Assembly: GCF_000091305.1 (NCBI RefSeq)
Contig: NC_013929.1
Location: forward strand, 8,308,001-8,372,000
Source of the DNA: Streptomyces scabiei 87.22
GTDB taxonomy: Bacteria; Actinomycetota; Actinomycetes; Streptomycetales; Streptomycetaceae
Direction of reading: 5' to 3'
DNA: 64,000 nucleotides
Below the pieces are notes generated by a model, which did no database searches, was not told the origin of the DNA, and saw nothing but the letters and a program-made list of their open reading frames with translations. The position numbers and the translations under genes were made by a program. Shown piece after piece: positions 7,591 through 18,547 of this stretch (position 1 is the stretch's first letter; every line of letters begins with the position of its first letter).

Positions 7591-8721
7591 CGACCTCCAC
7601 CCGGGGAGCCACCAGGGTTCCCGCCGTACTCGTCCTGGAGGACGGCCGGATCTTCCGCGGCCGTGCCTACGGGGCCGTGGGGGTGACCTTCGGCGAGGCC
7701 GTGTTCTCCACCGGGATGACCGGCTACCAGGAGACCCTCACGGACCCGTCGTACCACCGCCAGGTGGTCGTCATGACCGCCCCGCACGTCGGCAACACCG
7801 GCGTCAACGACGAGGACCCCGAGTCCCGGAAGATCTGGGTCTCCGGCTACGTCGTCCGCGACCCCGCGCGCGTGCCCTCCAACTGGCGCTCCCGCCGCTC
7901 CCTGGACGACGAACTGCGCGCCCAGGGCGTCGTCGGCATCTCCGGCATCGACACCCGCGCCCTCACCCGCCACCTGCGCGAGCGCGGCGCGATGCGCGTC
8001 GGCATCTTCTCCGGCAACGCGCTGCCCGACGAGGGCGTCATGCTCACCGAGGTCCGCGAGGCCCCCGAGATGAAGGGCGCGAACCTCTCCGCGGAGGTCG
8101 CGACCAAGGAGACGTACGTCGTCCCCGCGATCGGCACGAAGAAGTTCACCGTCGCCGCCGTGGACCTCGGCATCAAGGGCATGACCCCGCACCGCATGGC
8201 CGAGCGCGGCATCGAGGTGCACGTCCTGCCGGCCACGGCGACCGCCGAGGACGTCTACGCCGTGAACCCCGACGGTGTCTTCTTCTCCAACGGCCCCGGC
8301 GACCCCGCCACCGCCGACCACGCCGTCTCCGTCATGCGGGCGGTCCTGGAGCGCTCCACCCCGCTCTTCGGCATCTGCTTCGGCAACCAGATCCTCGGCC
8401 GCGCCCTCGGCTTCGGCACCTACAAGCTGAAGTACGGCCACCGGGGCATCAACCAGCCCGTGCAGGACCGTACGACCGGCAAGGTCGAGGTCACCGCGCA
8501 CAACCACGGCTTCGCCGTCGACGCTCCGCTCGACCAGGTCTCCGAGACCCCCTTCGGCCGCGCCGAGGTCTCCCACGTGTGCCTCAACGACAACGTGGTG
8601 GAGGGGCTCCAGCTCCTCGACCGCCCGGCCTTCAGCGTCCAGTACCACCCCGAAGCGGCAGCGGGCCCGCACGACGCCGCCTACCTGTTCGACCGCTTCG
8701 TATCCCTGATGGAGGGCCAGC

Positions 8722-8729
<8 letters not shown>
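7587..8729 (+). CDS. carA: Carbamoyl-phosphate synthase small (glutaminase) subunit
   Basis: A 380-residue subunit that hydrolyses glutamine and passes ammonia to CarB. The N-terminal CPSase domain has FSTGMTGYQETLTDPSY. The C-terminal class I amidotransferase domain has the nucleophile Cys264 in GICFGNQILG and the His-Glu pair in VQYHPEAAAGP. The start overlaps the preceding gene by ATGA, and the end overlaps carB by 8 bp. Carbamoyl phosphate made here feeds both pyrimidine and arginine synthesis. Confidence 0.97.
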
Positions 8730-12030
<3,301 letters not shown>

Positions 12031-12037
12031 CAGCCCT

Positions 12038-12067
12038 GAGGGGGACACCGGAAACGGTGTCCCCCTC
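12038..12067 (+). terminator. Perfect 13-bp stem with GAAA tetraloop between carB and pyrD
   Basis: GAGGGGGACACCG (12038-12050) pairs fully with CGGTGTCCCCCTC (12055-12067) around a GAAA loop, 8 bases after the carB stop. It is followed by TTCGCG rather than a T-run. It could partly terminate or protect the carB 3' end and so separate carB from pyrD-pyrF expression. Confidence 0.8.
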
Positions 12068-12110
12068 TTCGCGAGACCTCTTCGTGAGGCGCTCCTTCGA
12101 GGACAGGAAC

Positions 12111-13217
12111 ATGTACAAGATCTTCTTCCGGCTCGTCTTCCGACGGATGGATCCCGAGCAGGCCCACCACCTGGCCTTCCGCTGGATCCGCCTCGCCGCC
12201 CGCGTCCCCGTCCTGCGCACCTTCGTCGCCGCCGCGCTCGCGCCCCGCTACGAGGAGCTGCGCACCGAGGCGTTCGGGCTGCGCATGCACGGCCCCTTCG
12301 GGCTGGCCGCCGGGTTCGACAAGAACGCCGTCGCTGTCGACGGGATGTCGATGCTCGGCTTCGACCACGTCGAGATCGGCACGGTCACCGGCGAGGCCCA
12401 GCCCGGCAACCCCAAGCAGCGGCTGTTCCGCCTGGTCGCCGACCGCGCCCTGATCAACCGCATGGGCTTCAACAACGAGGGCTCCCTCGCCGTCGCCGCC
12501 CGCCTGGCCTCCCGGACGCCCGTGTTCAGGACGGTCGTGGGTGTCAACATCGGCAAGACCAAGGTCGTCCCGGAGGAGGAGGCCGCGCAGGACTACGTGA
12601 AGTCCACCGAGCGCCTCGCCGCGTACGCCGACTACCTCGTCGTCAACGTCTCCTCGCCCAACACGCCCGGCCTGCGCAACCTCCAGGCCACCGAGGCGCT
12701 GCGGCCGCTGCTCACCGCCGTGCGCGAGGCCGCCGACCGCACGGTCCGCACCCGCCGCGTCCCGCTGCTGGTGAAGATCGCGCCGGACCTCGCCGACGAG
12801 GACGTCGACGCGGTCGCCGACCTCGCCGTGGAACTCGGCCTGGACGGGATCATCGCCACGAACACCACTATCGCGCGCGAGGGCCTCGGCCTCACCTCCG
12901 ACCCCGCCCTCGTGAAGGAGACGGGCGGTCTCTCCGGCGCCCCCGTCAAGGCCCGCTCCCTCGCGGTCCTGCGCCGCCTCTACGCGCGCGTGGGCGACCG
13001 GATCACCCTGGTGGGCGTCGGCGGCGTCGAGAACGCCGAGGACGCCTGGCAGCGCATCCTGGCGGGCGCCACGCTGGTCCAGGGCTACAGCGCCTTCGTC
13101 TACGAGGGCCCCTTCTGGGCCCGCGCCGTGCACAAGGGCCTGGCCGCCCGCCTGCGCACCAGCCCGTACGCCACTCTCGCCGACGCCGTCGGCGCCGACG
13201 TGAGGAAGACCGTATGA
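12111..13217 (+). CDS. pyrD: Dihydroorotate dehydrogenase (quinone), class 2
   Basis: A 368-residue FMN enzyme that oxidises dihydroorotate to orotate with membrane quinone as acceptor. The N-terminal amphipathic stretch (MYKIFFRLVFRRMDPEQAHH) is the membrane-docking helix of class 2 enzymes. GPFGLAAGFDKN and VNVSSPNTPGLRNLQ are the FMN and orotate-binding segments, and the serine in the latter is the usual class 2 catalytic base. ATG at 12111 preferred; a GTG 27 bases upstream (12084) is in frame. The stop overlaps pyrF by ATGA. Confidence 0.96.
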   Translation: MYKIFFRLVFRRMDPEQAHHLAFRWIRLAARVPVLRTFVAAALAPRYEELRTEAFGLRMHGPFGLAAGFDKNAVAVDGMSMLGFDHVEIGTVTGEAQPGNPKQRLFRLVADRALINRMGFNNEGSLAVAARLASRTPVFRTVVGVNIGKTKVVPEEEAAQDYVKSTERLAAYADYLVVNVSSPNTPGLRNLQATEALRPLLTAVREAADRTVRTRRVPLLVKIAPDLADEDVDAVADLAVELGLDGIIATNTTIAREGLGLTSDPALVKETGGLSGAPVKARSLAVLRRLYARVGDRITLVGVGGVENAEDAWQRILAGATLVQGYSAFVYEGPFWARAVHKGLAARLRTSPYATLADAVGADVRKTV

Positions 13218-14065
13218 CCGAGCCCTTCGGCGCACGGCTGCGCCGGTCCATGGACGAGCGCGGGCCGCTCTGCGTGGGCATCGACCCGCACGCCTCCCTG
13301 CTGGCCGACTGGGGCCTGAACGACGACATCGCGGGCCTGGAGCGCTTCAGCCGCACGGTCGTCGAGGCCCTGGCGGACCGGGTGGCCGTCCTCAAGCCGC
13401 AGAGCGCGTTCTTCGAACGCTTCGGGTCCCGGGGCGTCGCCGTGCTGGAGAGGTCCGTCCAGGAGGCGCGGTCCGCCGGCGCGCTGGTCGTCATGGACGC
13501 CAAGCGGGGCGACATCGGCTCCACCATGGCCGCGTACGCCGAGACCTTCCTGCACAAGGACGCGCCCCTGTTCTCGGACGCGCTGACGGTCTCGCCGTAC
13601 CTCGGCTACGGCTCCCTGAAGCCCGCCGTGGCCCTGGCGCGCGAGAACGGGGCCGGACTCTTCGTGCTGGCCCTCACCTCGAACCCGGAGGGCGGCGAGG
13701 TCCAGCACGCCCTGCGCGGCGACGGACGGAACGTGGGCGCGACCATGCTGGCGCACCTGGCGGCAGAGAACGCCGGCGAGGCGCCGCTGGGGTCCTTCGG
13801 CGCCGTCGTCGGCGCCACGCTCGGTGACCTCTCGTCCTACGACCTGAACATCGGCGGTCCCCTCCTGGCACCCGGGATCGGTGCCCAGGGAGCCACCCCG
13901 GCCGATCTTCCGGCGGTCTTCGGGAGCGCCGTGCGTCAGGTCGTCCCGAACGTCAGCCGGGGTGTCCTTCGTCACGGTCCCGCCATCGTCGCTCTGCGTG
14001 ACGCCTCGGATCGTTTCGCGGACGAGATCCGCACCGCGACCGCCGCCGCCCGAGACCTCCGATGA
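13214..14065 (+). CDS. pyrF: Orotidine 5'-phosphate decarboxylase, type 2
   Basis: A 283-residue enzyme that makes UMP, the last step of the operon pathway. The catalytic motif MDAKRGDIGST contains Lys97. The longer form with ALTSNPEGGEVQ and FVVP-like VVPNVSRGV segments is the actinobacterial type 2 PyrF, not the E. coli form. ATG overlaps the pyrD stop. It ends the pyr operon; 253 bp follow before sIHF. Confidence 0.96.
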   Translation: MTEPFGARLRRSMDERGPLCVGIDPHASLLADWGLNDDIAGLERFSRTVVEALADRVAVLKPQSAFFERFGSRGVAVLERSVQEARSAGALVVMDAKRGDIGSTMAAYAETFLHKDAPLFSDALTVSPYLGYGSLKPAVALARENGAGLFVLALTSNPEGGEVQHALRGDGRNVGATMLAHLAAENAGEAPLGSFGAVVGATLGDLSSYDLNIGGPLLAPGIGAQGATPADLPAVFGSAVRQVVPNVSRGVLRHGPAIVALRDASDRFADEIRTATAAARDLR

Positions 14066-14318
14066 GTGCCGGGAGGCGGTTCCCGGACGGCTTGAGTCTG
14101 AATACATTCTCAAATCCGGGGCATTATGCGGCTTATGTCCGACTCCATGGAGGCTGACCAGGACTTTTCCGCTGTTCTCGCTGACTCCGGCGGACTTGGC
14201 CGCTAGTCTCCGAGCAGGGTCGACGGGCAAGCGTGTTGCTCGTGGCACCCCAGGTGAGGGGCGACTAGGTTCCTCACCGGTCCGTATCCGACAGTTCGAC
14301 ATCCGAGGTGACGTAGGC
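14066..14318 (+). other. 253-bp gap upstream of sIHF
   Basis: No protein-like frame is seen. The segment is relatively AT-rich around 14098-14130 and presumably holds the sIHF promoter and a leader. The pyrF terminator was not identified. No known riboswitch core was recognised. Confidence 0.5.
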
Positions 14319-14642
14319 GTGGCTCTTCCGCCCCTTACCCCTGAACAGCGCGCAGCCGCGCTCGAAAAGGCCGCCGCGGCTCGCCGGGAGCGGGCCGAGG
14401 TCAAGAATCGACTCAAGCACTCCGGCGCCTCCCTGCACGAGGTCATCAAGCAGGGCCAGGAGAACGACGTCATCGGCAAGATGAAGGTCTCCGCCCTGCT
14501 CGAGTCCCTGCCGGGCGTGGGCAAGGTCCGCGCCAAGCAGATCATGGAGCGACTGGGCATCTCCGAGAGCCGTCGTGTCCGCGGCCTCGGTTCCAACCAG
14601 ATCGCCTCCCTGGAGCGTGAGTTCGGCAGCACCGGTTCCTGA
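14319..14642 (+). CDS. sihF: Nucleoid-associated protein sIHF
   Basis: A 107-residue protein identical in length and overall sequence to the integration-host-factor-like protein of Streptomyces. The long N-terminal helix (LTPEQRAAALEKAAAARRER) is followed by a helix-two-turns-helix DNA-binding region with the hairpin LPGVGKVRAKQIMERLGI. sIHF binds DNA without sequence specificity, affects supercoiling, and is needed for normal sporulation and antibiotic production. The GTG at 14319 gives the known N terminus. Two hairpins follow the stop. Confidence 0.96.
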   Translation: MALPPLTPEQRAAALEKAAAARRERAEVKNRLKHSGASLHEVIKQGQENDVIGKMKVSALLESLPGVGKVRAKQIMERLGISESRRVRGLGSNQIASLEREFGSTGS

Positions 14643-14683
14643 TCCCGTCCCCTGACGGGAAGGGAGTCCCGGGCACTCCGGGA
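14643..14683 (+). terminator. Tandem hairpins after sIHF
   Basis: TCCCGTC (14643-14649) pairs with GACGGGA (14654-14660), and TCCCGG (14667-14672) pairs with CCGGGA (14678-14683). The two stems lie between sIHF and gmk and may terminate or reduce readthrough into gmk. Confidence 0.6.
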
Positions 14684-14702
14684 TTGCTGGAATAATCGCT
14701 GC

Positions 14703-15296
14703 ATGGCTGCAACATTCCGGGGGACGACCCCCGAGCCCCCGGACGTACGTCCGCGGCTGACCGTGCTCTCCGGCCCCTCCGGGGTCGGCAAGAGCACGGT
14801 CGTCGCCCATATGCGCAAGGCGCACCCCGAGGTCTGGCTCTCGGTGTCGGCGACGACCCGCAAGCCGCGCCCCGGTGAGCGGAACGGAGTCCACTACTTC
14901 TTCGTCACCGACGAGGAGATGGACAAGCTGATCGCCAACGGCGAGCTGCTGGAGTGGGCCGAGTTCGCCGGCAACCGCTACGGCACTCCCCGGGCCGCCG
15001 TGCTCGAACGCCTGGAGAAGGGTGAGCCGGTTCTGCTGGAGATCGACCTCCAGGGCGCACGGCAGGTCCGCGAGACCATGCCGGACGCCCAGCTGGTCTT
15101 CCTGGCGCCTCCCTCCTGGGACGAGCTGGTGCGCCGGCTCACCGGGCGGGGCACCGAACCGCCCGAGGTGATCGAACGCCGCCTGGAGGCGGCCAAGATC
15201 GAGCTGGCGGCCGAGCCGGAGTTCGACGTCACCCTGGTCAACACCTCCGTCGAGGACGTGGCTCGCGAGCTGCTAGCCTTGGTGGATGTTGTGTGA
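14703..15296 (+). CDS. gmk: Guanylate kinase
   Basis: A 197-residue enzyme that phosphorylates GMP to GDP. Walker A is G24-P-S-G-V-G-K-S31, and the GMP-binding region SVSATTRKPRPGERNGVHYFF is intact. The N terminus has about 18 residues before the core, a little longer than E. coli. ATG start with little leader; no clear Shine-Dalgarno. rpoZ follows 64 bp downstream in the same direction, a common pairing in bacteria. Confidence 0.97.
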   Translation: MAATFRGTTPEPPDVRPRLTVLSGPSGVGKSTVVAHMRKAHPEVWLSVSATTRKPRPGERNGVHYFFVTDEEMDKLIANGELLEWAEFAGNRYGTPRAAVLERLEKGEPVLLEIDLQGARQVRETMPDAQLVFLAPPSWDELVRRLTGRGTEPPEVIERRLEAAKIELAAEPEFDVTLVNTSVEDVARELLALVDVV

Positions 15297-15327
15297 TCAC
15301 GGGTTCTGTCCGTTTTCTGTGATCACG
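15292..15327. repeat. Direct repeat TGTGATCACG between gmk and rpoZ
   Basis: The 10-mer at 15292-15301 recurs exactly at 15318-15327, 26 bp apart, and each copy contains the palindrome TGATCA. It could bind a regulator of rpoZ. It does not match the Streptomyces Crp consensus well, so no factor is assigned. Confidence 0.5.
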
Positions 15328-15360
15328 ACCGATCTTTTCCCATCCATCGGAAGGTAGAGC

Positions 15361-15630
15361 GTGTCCTCTTCCATCTCCGCGCCCGAGGGCATCATCAACC
15401 CGCCGATCGACGAGCTCCTCGAGGCAACCGACTCGAAGTACAGCCTCGTGATCTACGCGGCCAAGCGTGCTCGCCAGATCAACGCGTACTACTCGCAGCT
15501 CGGCGAGGGTCTCCTCGAGTACGTCGGTCCTCTCGTCGACACCCATGTGCACGAGAAGCCGCTCTCGATCGCCCTGCGCGAGATCAACGCGGGTCTGCTG
15601 ACGTCCGAGGCCGTCGAAGGCCCCGCGTAA
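15361..15630 (+). CDS. rpoZ: RNA polymerase omega subunit
   Basis: An 89-residue protein that helps assemble and stabilise the beta-prime subunit. The conserved core is NPPIDELLEATDSKYSLVIYAAKRARQINAYY. GTG start with GGAAGG about 7 bases upstream. Actinobacterial omega of this size is typical. The upstream gap contains two copies of TGTGATCACG (15292-15301 and 15318-15327). A long hairpin follows. Confidence 0.97.
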   Translation: MSSSISAPEGIINPPIDELLEATDSKYSLVIYAAKRARQINAYYSQLGEGLLEYVGPLVDTHVHEKPLSIALREINAGLLTSEAVEGPA

Positions 15631-15659
15631 GTCGTATCAGCGGATCGCGGTAGGTTTTT

Positions 15660-15721
15660 CCACAGGCCCGGCAGAGGGCACCTCCCAGCGTCAGCTGGGG
15701 GAGCGACTGTCGGGCCTGTGG
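15660..15721 (+). terminator. Long composite hairpin after rpoZ
   Basis: CCACAGGCCCG (15660-15670) pairs with CGGGCCTGTGG (15711-15721). Inside, CTCCCAGC faces GCTGGGGGAG. The inner CCTCCCAGC-GCTGGGGGAG element is a repeated intergenic motif in Streptomyces. A short T-run (15655-15659) precedes it, so it also has a T-rich tail on the minus strand. Confidence 0.8.
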
Positions 15722-15763
15722 TGTGTCATGGAGCGCGTACACATCCGAGTGCGGGGAGGCACG

Positions 15764-16966
15764 GTGGGCAAGCCGAAGGTCGTTCTGGGGGTCAGCGGCG
15801 GGATCGCCGCCTACAAGGCGTGCGAACTGCTGCGTCGGCTGACCGAGTCCGGACATGACGTCCGGGTCGTGCCGACCGACTCCGCGCTGCACTTCGTGGG
15901 CGCCGCGACCTGGTCCGCGCTCTCCGGCAACCCGGTCTCCACCGAGGTCTGGGAGAGCGTCCACGAGGTGCCGCACGTCCGCATCGGCCAGGCCGCCGAC
16001 CTGGTGGTCGTCGCCCCGGCGACCGCCGACATGCTGGCCAAGGCCGCCCACGGCCTCGCCGACGACCTCCTCACCAACACCCTGCTCACCGCCCGGTGTC
16101 CCGTCGTCTTCGCCCCCGCCATGCACACCGAGATGTGGGAACACCCGGCCACCCAGGAGAACGTGGCGACGCTGCGCCGCCGGGGCGCTCTCGTCATCGA
16201 CCCCGCCGTGGGCCGACTGACCGGCGCCGACACCGGCAAGGGCCGGCTCCCGGACCCCGGGGAGATCTTCGAGGTCTGCCGCCGGGTGCTGGCCCGGGGC
16301 GTCGCCGAGCCGGACCTCGCCGGACGGCACGTCGTCGTCACCGCCGGCGGCACCCGCGAGCCGCTCGACCCGGTCCGCTTCCTCGGCAACCGCTCCTCCG
16401 GCAAACAGGGCTACGCCCTGGCCCGCACCGCCGCCGCGCGGGGCGCCCGCGTCACCCTGATCGAGGCCAACACCGGACTGCCGGACCCCGCGGGCGTGGA
16501 CGTCGTACGGATCGGCACGGCCGTGCAGCTGCGCGAGGCGGTGCTCAAGGCGGCGCCGGACGCCGACGTCGTGGTGATGGCGGCGGCGGTCGCCGACTTC
16601 CGCCCCGACACCTACGCCACCGGGAAGATCAAGAAGAAGGACGGTCAGGAGCCCGCGCCCCTCGTCCTGGTGCGTAATCCGGACATCCTCGCGGAGATCT
16701 CGGCGGACCGCCCCCGCCCCGGTCAGGTGGTCGTCGGCTTCGCCGCGGAGACCGACGACGTCCTTGCCAACGGCCGCGCCAAACTGGCACGCAAGGGGTG
16801 CGACCTGCTGGTGGTGAACGAGGTGGGGGAGCGCAAGACCTTCGGGTCCGAGGAGAACGAGGCCGTGGTGCTGGGAGCCGACGGAAGTGAGACGCCGGTG
16901 CCGTACGGCCCGAAGGAGGCCCTGGCCGAAACGGTGTGGGACCTGGTCGCGGACCGCCTCCGCTGA
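15764..16966 (+). CDS. coaBC: Bifunctional CoaBC (phosphopantothenoylcysteine synthetase/decarboxylase)
   Basis: A 400-residue two-domain enzyme of coenzyme A synthesis. The N-terminal CoaC flavoprotein part (about 1-180) has GVSGGIAAYKACELLRRL and the PAMHTEMW signature. The C-terminal CoaB part has VTAGGTREPLDPVRFLGNRSSGKQGYALA and the KKK-type segment KIKKKDG. The GTG at 15764 is chosen because GGGGAGG lies 5-6 bases upstream; the frame is open 36 bases further but lacks a signal. Cytoplasmic. Confidence 0.96.
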   Translation: MGKPKVVLGVSGGIAAYKACELLRRLTESGHDVRVVPTDSALHFVGAATWSALSGNPVSTEVWESVHEVPHVRIGQAADLVVVAPATADMLAKAAHGLADDLLTNTLLTARCPVVFAPAMHTEMWEHPATQENVATLRRRGALVIDPAVGRLTGADTGKGRLPDPGEIFEVCRRVLARGVAEPDLAGRHVVVTAGGTREPLDPVRFLGNRSSGKQGYALARTAAARGARVTLIEANTGLPDPAGVDVVRIGTAVQLREAVLKAAPDADVVVMAAAVADFRPDTYATGKIKKKDGQEPAPLVLVRNPDILAEISADRPRPGQVVVGFAAETDDVLANGRAKLARKGCDLLVVNEVGERKTFGSEENEAVVLGADGSETPVPYGPKEALAETVWDLVADRLR

Positions 16967-17206
16967 CAGTGCCATTCGCGTCACGTCTGCCTCGAACCTC
17001 GCACATTGGGGCGTGGCGACCCTGGCGGACAGCTACGGCCATTGGGCAGAATGCACGTGCCGCAGGTCACAAGGCTCCCGAGAGGCGAGACAGGTGGGCC
17101 GGTGGCCGAGCCCGACCGATAAACTGTTCTCGGACGACGCCGGGCGCAGCCCCCGAGCACGTCCGCCAATGATCAGCCAGCAGCCGCTGCAACCCCAGGG
17201 AGCGTT
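16967..17206 (+). other. metK: 240-bp gap upstream of metK
   Basis: No coding frame is supported. The region should hold the metK promoter (a GATAAACT box at 17118-17125 is a possible -10). No SAM-riboswitch core was recognised. Confidence 0.45.
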
Positions 17207-18415
17207 GTGTCCCGTCGTCTGTTCACCTCGGAGTCCGTGACCGAGGGCCACCCCGACAAGATCGCTGACCAGATCAGCGATGCCATTCTCGATGCGCTGC
17301 TGCGCGAGGACCCCACGTCCCGTGTAGCGGTGGAGACGCTCATCACGACCGGCCTGGTGCACGTGGCCGGCGAGGTCACGACCAAGGCGTACGCGCCGAT
17401 CGCCCAGCTGGTGCGCGACACCATCCTGGACATCGGCTACGACTCGTCGAAGAAGGGCTTCGACGGCGCCTCCTGCGGTGTGTCGGTGTCGATCGGCTCG
17501 CAGTCCCCGGACATCGCGCAGGGTGTGGACACGGCCTACGAGAACCGGGTCGAGGGCGACGAGGACGAGCTGGACCGCCAGGGCGCCGGCGACCAGGGCC
17601 TGATGTTCGGTTACGCGACGGACGAGACGCCGACGCTGATGCCGCTGCCGATCTTCCTGGCGCACCGGCTGTCGAAGCGCCTGTCCGAGGTCCGCAAGAA
17701 CGGCACGATCCCCTACCTCCGTCCCGACGGAAAGACCCAGGTCACCATCGAGTACGACGGTGACAAGGCGGTCCGCCTGGACACGGTCGTCGTCTCCTCG
17801 CAGCACGCGAGCGACATCGACCTGGAGTCGCTGCTGGCCCCCGACATTCGCGAGTTCGTGGTGGAGCCGGAGCTGAAGGCCCTGCTGGACGACGGCATCA
17901 AGCTGGAGACCGAGGGCTACCGCCTGCTGGTCAACCCGACCGGCCGCTTCGAGATCGGCGGCCCGATGGGCGACGCCGGCCTCACCGGCCGCAAGATCAT
18001 CATCGACACGTACGGCGGCATGGCCCGCCACGGTGGCGGCGCCTTCTCCGGCAAGGACCCGTCCAAGGTCGACCGCTCCGCCGCGTACGCGATGCGCTGG
18101 GTCGCCAAGAACGTCGTCGCGGCCGGCCTCGCCTCCCGCTGCGAGGTCCAGGTGGCGTACGCCATCGGCAAGGCCGAGCCCGTCGGTCTCTTCGTCGAGA
18201 CCTTCGGCACCGCCAAGGTCGACACCGACCGGATCGAGAAGGCCATCGACGAGGTCTTCGACCTCCGCCCGGCCGCCATCATCCGCGACCTCGACCTGCT
18301 GCGCCCGATCTACGGCCAGACCGCCGCGTACGGCCACTTCGGCCGTGAGCTGCCCGAGTTCACCTGGGAGCGCACGGACCGCGTCGAGGCGCTGCGCACG
18401 GCCGCGGGGCTGTAG
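17207..18415 (+). CDS. metK: S-adenosylmethionine synthetase
   Basis: A 402-residue enzyme that makes SAM from methionine and ATP. SESVTEGHPDKIADQISDA carries His15 and the Mg-binding Asp17, and GGGAFSGKDPSKVDRSAAY is the P-loop-like signature. Normal length. SAM level strongly affects antibiotic production in Streptomyces. GTG start with AGGGAG 5 bases upstream. A 13-bp hairpin follows the gene. Confidence 0.98.
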   Translation: MSRRLFTSESVTEGHPDKIADQISDAILDALLREDPTSRVAVETLITTGLVHVAGEVTTKAYAPIAQLVRDTILDIGYDSSKKGFDGASCGVSVSIGSQSPDIAQGVDTAYENRVEGDEDELDRQGAGDQGLMFGYATDETPTLMPLPIFLAHRLSKRLSEVRKNGTIPYLRPDGKTQVTIEYDGDKAVRLDTVVVSSQHASDIDLESLLAPDIREFVVEPELKALLDDGIKLETEGYRLLVNPTGRFEIGGPMGDAGLTGRKIIIDTYGGMARHGGGAFSGKDPSKVDRSAAYAMRWVAKNVVAAGLASRCEVQVAYAIGKAEPVGLFVETFGTAKVDTDRIEKAIDEVFDLRPAAIIRDLDLLRPIYGQTAAYGHFGRELPEFTWERTDRVEALRTAAGL

Positions 18416-18437
18416 GTCCCACGGTTCCTCCGTTCTC

Positions 18438-18479
18438 CGGCGAGGCCCGGTGTCCCTTCGGGGGCGCCGGGCCTCGCCG
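18438..18479 (+). terminator. metK terminator hairpin
   Basis: CGGCGAGGCCCGG (18438-18450) pairs perfectly with CCGGGCCTCGCCG (18467-18479), 22 bases after the metK stop, followed by TGTGTGTG. Confidence 0.85.
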
Positions 18480-18547
18480 TGTGTGTGATCGCGCCTCGAT
18501 GATCGCGGGCGGCGTCGGTTGTCAGTGGTCTTTGGAAGAATGCCGGT

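Noticed and set aside
15292..15327. Crp-type sites in front of rpoZ
   Set aside because: The repeated TGTGATCACG lacks the spacing of the Streptomyces Crp consensus; it is kept only as a direct repeat.
16967..17206. SAM riboswitch upstream of metK
   Set aside because: None of the SAM aptamer cores was recognised in the 240-bp gap.
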